NCBI GenBank assembly: GCA_016794345.1
Contig: JAEUKE010000142.1
Coordinates: 61,162-125,161 of the forward strand
DNA from: Myxococcales bacterium
Lineage (GTDB): Bacteria; Myxococcota_A; Polyangia; Polyangiales; Polyangiaceae
Length of the DNA: 64,000 nucleotides
Direction of reading: 5' to 3'
The position numbers were made by a program, and so were the translations under genes. The notes beneath the pieces were generated by a model, which saw only the letters and a list, made by a program, of their open reading frames with translations, ran no database searches and was not told the DNA's origin. Below are positions 7,565-14,719 of this stretch, in pieces. How positions within the stretch are numbered: the stretch's first letter is position 1; the number at the start of each line of letters is the position of its first letter.

Positions 7565-9022
7565 TCACCTCGGGAGCGCGAGCTGCCCCTGCCGAGCGAA
7601 GTCGACGGCCTCACCCAGGAGCTTGGCGGCCTCCTGCGGGGCGTGGAACCCCATGCTGTTCTCGGACGAGACGAAATCGAGCCGCCACTGCGCCTTGCGC
7701 TGCAATGCACGGGCCTTGTCGAGGGCCTCCACCGGAGCGCCCGCGGTCTTGGCAGCCGCGATCGCGTCGATCAGCTCCACGATCGCCGCCCCGCCGCGCT
7801 GGAGCAGCTCGTAGTTCCTCGTCTGGATCACGTCGACCCGCGCGAGCATCTCCGTCTCGCTCGCTCGATGACACGTCTGGCAAGCGCGGTTGACGTTGAG
7901 CAGCGGGCTGCGGACCCAATGGTCGCTGACCTTCGTGGCCCCTTCGCGCATGTAGGGCATGTGGCAATCCGAGCAGGACACGCCGCTCCGCGCGTGGATG
8001 CCCTGGCTCCACATCTCGAACTCCGGGTGCTGAGCCTTGAGGACCTTCGCCCCGCTCTCTGCGTGCTCGTAGTCGTAGAAGGCGCCCCCGTCGGGGAACG
8101 TCTTTTCGTCCCAATACGACTCGATGGCGTCGGCCCTGAGGCCCTTGCCCCACGGGAAGGTGAGCGCCATGCTCGTGCCGCAATAATACTCGACGTGACA
8201 TTGGCCGCAGACGAACGAGCGGAGCTCGTTCCGCGTCGCGTCCACGTTGGGGTCGTAAGGCTTGCTGCGGTCCCCGCCTCGCCAGGCCTCGACTGATGAG
8301 AACGCTGGCGCCGGCGCGTCCGACGCCGCGAACGCGCGGATGCCGTTGAGAAAGCCCGGGCGCGTCACGCGCAGCGCCATCGTGTTCGGGTCGTGGCAGT
8401 CCACGCAGCTCACGGGGTGCCCGTGCCCGGACTCGTGCAGCTTCGCGTTCAGCTCCTTGTAGGGGAGCTTGAAGCTCTCCTCGAAGCCCTTCATGGCGTC
8501 GCCTTCCCCCAGCGTGCGGTAGACCGGCATGATGGAAGCGTGGCAATGGAGGCAGGAGCCGGACTGCGGCTTCTCGAGGCGCTTCGTCGCCTCCTGATCC
8601 TCGAGCATGTGGGCGTGGCCGCGCCGGTCGCGGTAGTCGAGGGAGAACGCGTAGCCGAGGAACATCTTCCTGATCCACGGGTCGCGTTCGATCTTCTCCT
8701 CCGGCAGCGCTTCGCTGCCGGCGTGCCCGCCGAAGCGCGTCTTGGTCGCGAGCGTCGTCCGCTTGTAGCCGTCGTATTGGGCTGGCCAGTTCTGGCCCCA
8801 CTTGGCAGGATCCGTGTCGTCTTCTCCGACCTCCACCACGCGCACCCACGGGTGGCGTTGCTCCGCCTTCTTCTCGAAGATATCGGTGAGCAGCGCCGTC
8901 ACCGCGGCCGAGGCGAGCGCGACCACGATGATGATCGTCGCGAGCCCAGAGCGGCGTGTCCAGAAGGGCGCCGGCTTCTCCGCGGGAGCGTTGGGGGGTG
9001 TTGAGTGCTCGGTCTCGTTCAA
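7565..9022 (-). CDS. nrfA: Cytochrome c nitrite reductase, catalytic subunit
   Basis: The start is set at a TTG whose TTGA overlaps the stop of nrfH, with GGAG six bases upstream; this gives 485 residues. A single N-terminal membrane anchor or signal (about 27-47) is followed by five haem-c motifs: CLHCH (157-161), CVDCH (206-210), CGQCH (272-276), CSDCH (350-354) and CQTCH (381-385). Family landmarks are VEYYC after the third motif and HPEFEMWSQGIHARSGVSC before the fourth. NrfA reduces nitrite to ammonium with six electrons in the periplasm. The first motif is CXXCH; the classical enzyme has CXXCK for the active-site haem, so this belongs to the histidine-ligated variant or a close relative. 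It is coupled to nrfH, which passes electrons from quinol. Confidence 0.93.
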   Translation of the reverse strand: MNETEHSTPPNAPAEKPAPFWTRRSGLATIIIVVALASAAVTALLTDIFEKKAEQRHPWVRVVEVGEDDTDPAKWGQNWPAQYDGYKRTTLATKTRFGGHAGSEALPEEKIERDPWIRKMFLGYAFSLDYRDRRGHAHMLEDQEATKRLEKPQSGSCLHCHASIMPVYRTLGEGDAMKGFEESFKLPYKELNAKLHESGHGHPVSCVDCHDPNTMALRVTRPGFLNGIRAFAASDAPAPAFSSVEAWRGGDRSKPYDPNVDATRNELRSFVCGQCHVEYYCGTSMALTFPWGKGLRADAIESYWDEKTFPDGGAFYDYEHAESGAKVLKAQHPEFEMWSQGIHARSGVSCSDCHMPYMREGATKVSDHWVRSPLLNVNRACQTCHRASETEMLARVDVIQTRNYELLQRGGAAIVELIDAIAAAKTAGAPVEALDKARALQRKAQWRLDFVSSENSMGFHAPQEAAKLLGEAVDFARQGQLALPR

Positions 9023-9621
9023 TGTTCGCTCCAGGTCAGCTCGTCGGGGCGGTACCGACCGCCGAGTCGAGCAGGCTCCCCGTGCCCGGCTCCGGCATGG
9101 CAATGCACGCAGCGCACGCTGCGCTCATCGGTCCCGTGGGAGGTCCCCATCTCGGCGACGAGGGCGCCGTGGCACCGGACGCAGTTCTCCTGGAGGATCT
9201 CGGAGCCGCGCTCCTGGACGAAGATCGGCTCCGCGAAGGTCTGCGCGGTGAACTCCTTCCCGTGCCGGTAGCCGTTCTCAGCCTTGGCGATGTACTTCGG
9301 GACGAAGTCGTGAGGCAAGTGGCAGTCGATGCAGACCGCCTGCGCGTGGTGGCTCGAGCGCTGCCAGGAGGCGTATTGCGACTGCATGATGTGGCAGTTC
9401 ACGCACGCCGCTGGGTCCGTGCTGAAGTAGGAGAAGCCCTCGGCGTAGCGGAAGGTGAACGCCCCCGTCCCGGCGAGGACGCCGAAAGCGACGGCGGCCA
9501 CGGCCGCGAGGGCTCTTCGGGGCGGCAGCCAGCGCCGTCCTCGTTGGGCCGCCTTCGTCGCCTCGGCACCGCTGCCCGGTGCGGCTTCGGTTCGTTCCGA
9601 CCCCACAAGCCTCCAGCGCAC
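9019..9621 (-). CDS. nrfH: Cytochrome c nitrite reductase, NrfH quinol-oxidising subunit
   Basis: 200 residues of the NapC/NirT type: one N-terminal membrane helix (about 37-58) followed by four haem-c motifs, CVNCH (73-77), CIDCH (97-101), CVRCH (147-151) and CVHCH (171-175). The stretch YFSTDPAACVNCHIMQSQYASWQRSSH is the expected start of an NrfH core. It anchors NrfA to the membrane and delivers electrons from menaquinol. It is the first gene of a two-gene operon overlapping nrfA by 4 bp. About 30 residues before the anchor are low-complexity; a start further inside is possible. Confidence 0.93.
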   Translation of the reverse strand: MRWRLVGSERTEAAPGSGAEATKAAQRGRRWLPPRRALAAVAAVAFGVLAGTGAFTFRYAEGFSYFSTDPAACVNCHIMQSQYASWQRSSHHAQAVCIDCHLPHDFVPKYIAKAENGYRHGKEFTAQTFAEPIFVQERGSEILQENCVRCHGALVAEMGTSHGTDERSVRCVHCHAGAGHGEPARLGGRYRPDELTWSEH

Positions 9622-9631
9622 CCTCGCACGG

Positions 9632-9672
9632 GAACTGGAGAACCGTCAATTCGATCGTTGGTTCTCGAACTG
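9632..9672. promoter_or_regulatory. Inverted repeat upstream of nrfHA
   Basis: In the 116-base gap between nrfH and the divergent SYLF gene, GAGAACC (9638-9644) and GGTTCTC (9660-9666) form a perfect 7+7 inverted repeat with a 15-base spacer. The hexamer GAACTG occurs directly on the outer side of each arm (9632-9637 and 9667-9672). It lies 11-51 bases upstream of the nrfH start and could be an operator. No known regulator motif (FNR, NsrR, NarL) is recognised, so this is a structural observation only. Confidence 0.3.
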
Positions 9673-9737
9673 TTGCTTCTGTTCGTCTGATTCCTGCAAG
9701 CAGCGCGGCGGCACAGACCCTGCTTCTCGATCGCTGC

Positions 9738-10286
9738 ATGTACGCCAAGGCACTCCTGCTCGCCATTCCGGTGCTCCTGACGGCGTGTGCGGGTGAAGAC
9801 ATGACGACGGCATCACCCCAGACCACCGAAGAGCGTGACGAGGTGGCTCTCGCGAGGTCGGAGCTCCTGCGCGCCGACCCGAACATCGGCAAGTTCTTCC
9901 GTGAGGCGTACGGCTACGCGATCTTTCCGAGCGTCGGGAAGGGCGGGCTCGTGGTCGGCGGCGCGAGAGGTGAGGGCTGGCTCTACGAGCGCGGGAACCT
10001 CGTGGGGAGAGCCGAGCTGAACCAGGTGACCGTCGGCGCGCAAGCAGGCGGTCAGGGCTTCACGGAGGTCATCTTCTTCCGAGACGAGGCCTCCATCGAG
10101 AAGTTCAAGGCTGGCGACCTCGAGCTCGGAGCATCGGTCGGCGCGGTCGCGCTGAAGAATCAGGCGCTCGCGAACGCAGGCTACGACACCGGCGGCATGC
10201 TGGTGGTCGTGGTGGGGCGCGGCGGGCTGATGGTCGAGGCTTCGGTCGGCGGGCAGACATTCGACTACGAGCCGATCGGACGATAG
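9738..10286 (+). CDS. SYLF-domain (Ysc84-type) lipoprotein
   Basis: Started at the ATG that opens a lipoprotein signal (MYAKALLLAIPVLLTACAG, lipobox LTAC), giving 182 residues. The mature part is a SYLF/DUF500 domain: FREAYGYAIFPSVGKGGLVVGGARGEG, then QAGGQGFTEVIFFRDEASIEKF, then GLMVEASVGGQTFDY. In eukaryotes this domain binds lipids; bacterial versions are cell-envelope proteins without an assigned reaction. Residues upstream of this ATG in the same frame have no protein-like character. Divergent from nrfHA and convergent with the following lipoprotein gene. Confidence 0.88.
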   Translation: MYAKALLLAIPVLLTACAGEDMTTASPQTTEERDEVALARSELLRADPNIGKFFREAYGYAIFPSVGKGGLVVGGARGEGWLYERGNLVGRAELNQVTVGAQAGGQGFTEVIFFRDEASIEKFKAGDLELGASVGAVALKNQALANAGYDTGGMLVVVVGRGGLMVEASVGGQTFDYEPIGR

Positions 10287-10303
10287 CGCGCCCGGGCGGC
10301 CGG

Positions 10304-11101
10304 CTACTCCACGTCGATCGTCACGACGTTCGACGAGGCCCGGCCCTGCGTCGCATCCTCCCGCAGAATGTCGCTCTGCTGCGTGGGCGAGCCGAGCAGC
10401 CCGGAGGGCACCGGGAAGCCACAGAAGCGGTAGCTCACGAACACGTCGAAGCTGCCCTTCGGGAGCGAGACACCGCTCTCCGTCGGCACGGCGAAGCCCG
10501 TGTCTTGCTGGGCGCCGGGGGCGATCTCGACGTAGTCGCGTTGCGTGATCGGCTCGAGCTCGTCGCAGGTTCGGGTGTCCCGGTATCCGTGGCGGTAGAG
10601 GCGACCGCTCGCCCGGTCCTTCGCGAGCACTTGCCAGGCGGGGCCTCGGATTCCGAGCGCGCTCAGCTCGATCGGCCTCACGGCGACGATGTTCGACGTG
10701 CCGTCGTTCACCCATCGTGTGGTGAGTGAGAGCGGCTCTCCGGCGCGTGCGCCAGGCTTGACCGTCATGACGAGCCGCAGGCCGGCGATCGTCGCGACGC
10801 CGGGCTCCGGCACGCGCTCGGGCTGCTGGACGCGGTAGAACCCGGGCGCGCTCTCGAAGCCGCCTGGCTGCGGATCGCCAGACAGGCCCATCTCCCGAGA
10901 GAGAGGTCGACGCAGGTCGATGGTGTCGACCGCCTCGCAACCGCGCGCCTTCGAGGTCGGCGGCTCGGCGTCCAGCATCGCGACGTCGACCGGCATCGTA
11001 CCGACCTTGCCGCTCGAGGAAGGGGCAGACCGGGTCGGCTCTTTGCCGCATCCGGCGGCCAAGGTCGCCGCGAGCAGGAGGATGACACGGAGCCGCCGCA
11101 T
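10304..11101 (-). CDS. Hypothetical lipoprotein
   Basis: 265 residues beginning with a clear lipoprotein signal (RLRVILLLAATLAAGCGKEP). The body is largely beta, with two spaced Cys-containing stretches (RGCEAVDTIDLRRP, DTRTCDELEPITQ) and a C-terminal FVSYRFCGFPVPSG. It resembles immunoglobulin-like lipoproteins in overall pattern, but I recognise no named family. Single gene, convergent with the SYLF lipoprotein gene with 17 bases between stops. Confidence 0.75.
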   Translation of the reverse strand: MRRLRVILLLAATLAAGCGKEPTRSAPSSSGKVGTMPVDVAMLDAEPPTSKARGCEAVDTIDLRRPLSREMGLSGDPQPGGFESAPGFYRVQQPERVPEPGVATIAGLRLVMTVKPGARAGEPLSLTTRWVNDGTSNIVAVRPIELSALGIRGPAWQVLAKDRASGRLYRHGYRDTRTCDELEPITQRDYVEIAPGAQQDTGFAVPTESGVSLPKGSFDVFVSYRFCGFPVPSGLLGSPTQQSDILREDATQGRASSNVVTIDVE

Positions 11102-11196
11102 CGGGCGGAGGGTATCAGGCGAGTCGGGCGGGGTGACGATTTGTCAAACGACGAGCGCGGGGTAGGAGCCGTCGGGGCGCCTACGTCGAAACGAGC

Positions 11197-11538
11197 ATGA
11201 ACAGGACGACGAAACGTGTCGGGTTGATTGGGCTCGTGATCTCGGCGTGCGTAGCGACGTTCGCGGTGACCGCGTTCGCCGAAGAGAAGGGTGAAAAGGG
11301 GAAGTGCGAGCACAACGGCGAGGCTCGCTTCAAGAAGGCCGACAAGAACAGCGACGGCTTCCTCACCGCGGCCGAGGTCGGCGACAAGAAGTGGGCGCGC
11401 ATCAAGGTCGCGGACGCGAACGCGGACGCGAAGGTCTCGCTCGCCGAGATGAAGCAGGCGAAGGCCGACGGCAAGCTTGGCCACAAGGGCAAAGGCAAGA
11501 AGGGCAAAGGCAAGAAGAAGGAAGGCACGGAAGCCTGA
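11197..11538 (+). CDS. Secreted EF-hand protein with a Lys/Gly-rich tail
   Basis: 113 residues: a Sec signal peptide ending near TAFAEEK, then a canonical EF-hand loop DKNSDGFLTAAE (D-x-N-x-D-G with a Glu at position 12), a second degenerate loop DANADAKVSLAE, and a C-terminal tail of Lys-Gly-Lys repeats. Calcium binding is expected from the loop residues. The basic tail would suit binding to an anionic surface, which is inference. The gene stands alone. Confidence 0.82.
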   Translation: MNRTTKRVGLIGLVISACVATFAVTAFAEEKGEKGKCEHNGEARFKKADKNSDGFLTAAEVGDKKWARIKVADANADAKVSLAEMKQAKADGKLGHKGKGKKGKGKKKEGTEA

Positions 11539-11582
11539 AACACGAGCTCGCTGGCGCGGCGGCCCGATGCGTCGCTACGCCG

Positions 11583-11906
11583 TCACCGGTCGGCCGGGTA
11601 ACAGAGCGGCTTCGGCGGCGGCGTGATGCCTTCGGGCCCGAGGCAGCAGATGAGGTTGCCTTTGTAGCCACAGCGGTCGGCCTCCTCCGACGGCCTGAGC
11701 GGCCGCAGTCCGCTCGGGGCGGAGGAGGCTGATGATTGCGCCGCGGGCTCGCCGGCGGATGCGCTCGTCGCAGGCGCTTCGGTTGCGGTTGGTGTCGGAT
11801 GGGGCGCGGGCGGTGTCGCAGCGACCGCCCCCTGGGCGGGCTCGGCGGGTGATCCGCAGCCCGAAGTCATCGCGAGCAGGATCACGGCCGACAGGCTGCG
11901 CTTCAC
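11583..11906 (-). CDS. Small Cys-containing lipoprotein
   Basis: The GTG start gives a convincing lipoprotein signal (VKRSLSAVILLAMTSGCGS) and 107 residues; the frame is open upstream, but that part looks unlike protein. A Pro/Ala/Thr/Ser-rich linker leads to a short C-terminal segment with three Cys (RCGYKGNLICCLGPEG) that may form a small disulphide-stabilised unit. Unknown function. Confidence 0.6.
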   Translation of the reverse strand: MKRSLSAVILLAMTSGCGSPAEPAQGAVAATPPAPHPTPTATEAPATSASAGEPAAQSSASSAPSGLRPLRPSEEADRCGYKGNLICCLGPEGITPPPKPLCYPADR

Positions 11907-12045
11907 GATCGGAGAGTAGCGTGCTCCAGGAGCTGGAGGGGCCGTCCTGATGCAGCCGGGCTCGCTCGCCCGGCACGGGACCCGGTGCGGCCGGATCCTC
12001 CCGTCGACCGCCGTCTCTGGCGCGCTACAGTCCGCGGGTTCCACC

Positions 12046-12876
12046 ATGCCCGAAGGTCACACGATCCATCGCGCTGCCCGCGACCACCAGCGCGACCTCG
12101 GTGGTCGGCTCGTGCGCGTCTCGTCCCCGCAGGGGCGCTTCGCGCTCGACGATCTGGTGGACGAGTCCGGTCGGGCGAGGCTCCTGCGTGTCGAGGCATA
12201 CGGCAAACACCTGTTCTTCGTGTTCGAAAGACGGCGCATCGTGCACGTGCATCTCGGCTTGTTCGGGCGCTTCTATCGGCGCAAGAGCCCACCGCCGCCG
12301 CCGCGCGAGACCACGCGGATGCGCCTCGAGGGGGACGCCGTGACTATCGACCTCATCGGCCCGACGGCTTGTGACGTCCTCACGCCCAAGGGGATGCGCG
12401 CCATCACCTCGCGGCTCGGCCCCGATCCGCTCCGCGCCGACGCCGACTCGGCGCCCTTCTTCGATCACGTCGCGCGCTCCAGGACGCCGATCGGTGCCGT
12501 GCTCCTCGACCAGAGCGTCATCTGTGGAATCGGGAACGTGTACCGCGCCGAGGTCCTCCACTTGCTCGGCATCCATCCCGAGACGCCCGCCTCTGCGATC
12601 CCGGAGGCGAAGGTCCAGTCCTTGTGGCGCCTCGCCGTCGGCTTGCTTCGTCGCGGCGTGGAAGAGAAGCGCATCGTCACCACCCGTGGCCTCGAGCTCG
12701 CCAAGCCACGCGAGCGTGTGCCGCGCGCGGAGGCCACGAACGTCTACGGTCGGCGGAGCTGTCGGACCTGCGAGGGCGACGTGAGCACGCAGACGCTACG
12801 CGCGCGCGTCGTGTACTTCTGTCCCTCCTGTCAGCCTCGTTCGGTCGAGGCGCAGCAGTTTGCTGGGCTCGTGTAG
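12046..12876 (+). CDS. Formamidopyrimidine/endonuclease VIII-type DNA glycosylase
   Basis: 276 residues from an ATG that places Pro2-Glu3 at the mature N-terminus (MPEGHTIHR), as the catalytic mechanism needs. Other landmarks are Lys54 in AYGKHLFF, the helix-two-turn-helix region with ICGIGNVYRAEVLHLLGI, and a C-terminal zinc finger CRTC...CPSC. The opening MPEGHTIHR is typical of Nei-type (endonuclease VIII) members, which remove oxidised pyrimidines and cut at the abasic site. The upstream in-frame extension is rejected because it would bury Pro2. Confidence 0.93.
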   Translation: MPEGHTIHRAARDHQRDLGGRLVRVSSPQGRFALDDLVDESGRARLLRVEAYGKHLFFVFERRRIVHVHLGLFGRFYRRKSPPPPPRETTRMRLEGDAVTIDLIGPTACDVLTPKGMRAITSRLGPDPLRADADSAPFFDHVARSRTPIGAVLLDQSVICGIGNVYRAEVLHLLGIHPETPASAIPEAKVQSLWRLAVGLLRRGVEEKRIVTTRGLELAKPRERVPRAEATNVYGRRSCRTCEGDVSTQTLRARVVYFCPSCQPRSVEAQQFAGLV

Positions 12877-12900
12877 CGCTTGCCAGCGTTCGTGGCGGCG

Positions 12901-13770
12901 TCAGGGTTCGCGCGCGCGCTGCCCGTCCAGCTCCCGGAGCGCCTCGCCGGCCTCGTCGAGGGCGAGCACCTCTTCCTCGACGTCGGCGACGCGGTACCCC
13001 TCTCCCTGGGTCGTCACGCGCACGAGGACCTTGCCCTCCTTCGTCGGGTCGACGCGGAAACCCGCGCGCTTGCCGGCTTCGACCTCTTCCACGAATCGGA
13101 GTCGCCGATTGCCTCGGTAATGGGCTGCCAGCGCGGCCGCCCCGCCGGTGGCGAGACCAATCGCGCCGAGCACGTAGGTGAAGAGCGGGCCGAGCTCGAC
13201 GAACACATCGGAGCGATGCCGGGACGGAGGGAAGGCAGCCGTGAAGAAGACGGCCACGAGCGCGAGCAAGAAGCTCGCTAGTCCGACGATCCGCTCCCCG
13301 CGCTCCTCCCCCGCGAGACCTTGATCGGCCAGGCGCTGCGAGCGCGCGACCGGCAGCCCGAAGACCGCGAGCGTCGCCAGCAATCCCGGTATCCAGAACA
13401 CCGCGCCGAAGGTCGCGCCGAGCACGCCGCCACCCAGGAAGCGCGCGAGGAAGGACCCCTGCCCTTCCATGGACAGCGCGAGGCCCCCGGCGAGCGCGCC
13501 GTTCGCCATGGCGAGCGGGATCGACGCGACCCAGCCCCACCGCACGCGCGACTTGCCTACCGTGGCACGCCTCCGCAGCAAGACCCCCCACGCCATCCCG
13601 TAGAGGAAGGTCGGGAGGCCCGCGATGAGCCCGAACGCCGGCGTCCCGAAGAGGTTCATGAAGACCGCGGCGGTCGCCGCTGCGAGTGATGCCCCGAGCG
13701 CGATCACGTTCAGCGTGCGGAGCGCCCGCAAAGATCGGAAGAACGTCGGGACCCTCGACGGACCGCGCAC
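12901..13770 (-). CDS. Hypothetical membrane protein with cytoplasmic C-terminal domain
   Basis: 289 residues with about six hydrophobic segments (20-45, 48-65, 84-102, 118-140, 165-182 and 195-218), followed by a soluble acidic C-terminal region (KEGKVLVRVTTQGEGYRVAD, then an E/L-rich helix). No family recognised. It is convergent with the DNA glycosylase gene (24 bases between stops) and divergent from the small zinc-ribbon gene. Confidence 0.72.
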   Translation of the reverse strand: MRGPSRVPTFFRSLRALRTLNVIALGASLAAATAAVFMNLFGTPAFGLIAGLPTFLYGMAWGVLLRRRATVGKSRVRWGWVASIPLAMANGALAGGLALSMEGQGSFLARFLGGGVLGATFGAVFWIPGLLATLAVFGLPVARSQRLADQGLAGEERGERIVGLASFLLALVAVFFTAAFPPSRHRSDVFVELGPLFTYVLGAIGLATGGAAALAAHYRGNRRLRFVEEVEAGKRAGFRVDPTKEGKVLVRVTTQGEGYRVADVEEEVLALDEAGEALRELDGQRAREP

Positions 13771-13848
13771 CTCCCCATCGTAGCGAGTGCGTCACGGTCG
13801 CGCTCGCGGTCCCTTGACGCCGGTCCGCGCCGACCGTTTCCCCGACGC

Positions 13849-14166
13849 ATGCTCAACGTGGGTCTGAGCGCTTGCGCTTCTTGTGGCTGCCATCATCGCA
13901 ACGAGTCCGCGGCGTGTCCTCACTGCGGTGCCGCCCTCGGAGCGCCGGGCTCCACCTCGCGTACGGCTGCATCGCTCCTGCTCGGCCTGACGCTCGCGGC
14001 CGGCGCGGCCTCCGCGGCTGGGTGCGGCGATGACTCGGGCTCGGGTGGACAAGGCGGCAGCGGCACGACCAACGCCACGTCGACGACGAACACGGGCGTT
14101 CAGACGACCTGGGTCTCTTCGACCTCCGCCTACGGAACCGCCGCCACATCGGGCTCCGGCGGCTGA
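13849..14166 (+). CDS. Small zinc-ribbon membrane-anchored/secreted protein
   Basis: 105 residues. The N-terminus carries a zinc-ribbon pattern CASCGCHHRNESAACPHCG with two CxxC knuckles. One hydrophobic segment follows (ASLLLGLTLAAGAASAAGCG) with a lipobox-like Cys, then a Gly/Ser/Thr-rich tail. Polyangiales genomes, as I recall, contain many small proteins with this zinc-ribbon, hydrophobic helix and low-complexity tail. Role unknown. Confidence 0.6.
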   Translation: MLNVGLSACASCGCHHRNESAACPHCGAALGAPGSTSRTAASLLLGLTLAAGAASAAGCGDDSGSGGQGGSGTTNATSTTNTGVQTTWVSSTSAYGTAATSGSGG

Positions 14167-14190
14167 CCCGGCTCGTCGGTCTCGACCCGA

Positions 14191-14685
14191 TCAGCCCTGC
14201 TTCATCTTGGCGATCCAGCTCTTCAGGAACGCCTCTTCCTTGTCCCACGACACGCGGAGCTGTTTCTCCGCCGAGCCCTCGATCAGGCCACCGACGCCGA
14301 ACACCTTGCAATCGATTGTCACCTCGTCGCGACGTCGCGCTTTGCCTTCGCCCGCGCTCTCCACGACGATGCTGCCCTCGGTGCGCAGCTTGTCGCCCAT
14401 CGCGTTCGGGATCATCGACCACTTCCACTCGCCGCGGGCCGGATCGAAGTTGCCGCGTTCTTCGTAGCCGAACCGGTCGCCGAGCAGCTTCGCGACGGTC
14501 TCCGGCACGTCGAGCGAAGGGACCGCACGCAGCCGGCGTCGTGTCTCGCTCCGCTCCAGGATGTCGAGCTCGCGGAAGCCGAGACCTTCTTTGTGCATCC
14601 GGCGGATGAAGTCCTCCTCGAAGAACATCTTCCAGAAGGTGTCGGCGCTGCAGTCGAGATCGATGGTTCGCGAGAGCCTTCGCAT
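14191..14685 (-). CDS. DUF2505-like START/SRPBCC-type protein
   Basis: 164 residues from the ATG opening RRLSRTIDLDCSADTFWKMFF, a typical first strand and helix of the SRPBCC/START-like DUF2505 fold, ending in SWDKEEAFLKSWIAKMKQ. These proteins form hydrophobic ligand-binding cavities; the ligand is unknown. The in-frame extension upstream of this ATG is discarded as Arg/Pro-rich read-through. It lies 34 bases downstream of the amidohydrolase gene in the same direction and may be cotranscribed. Confidence 0.75.
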   Translation of the reverse strand: MRRLSRTIDLDCSADTFWKMFFEEDFIRRMHKEGLGFRELDILERSETRRRLRAVPSLDVPETVAKLLGDRFGYEERGNFDPARGEWKWSMIPNAMGDKLRTEGSIVVESAGEGKARRRDEVTIDCKVFGVGGLIEGSAEKQLRVSWDKEEAFLKSWIAKMKQG

Positions 14686-14719
14686 GCCCTCCTTTACCAC
14701 CGATCTCGGCCCGCCTGGA

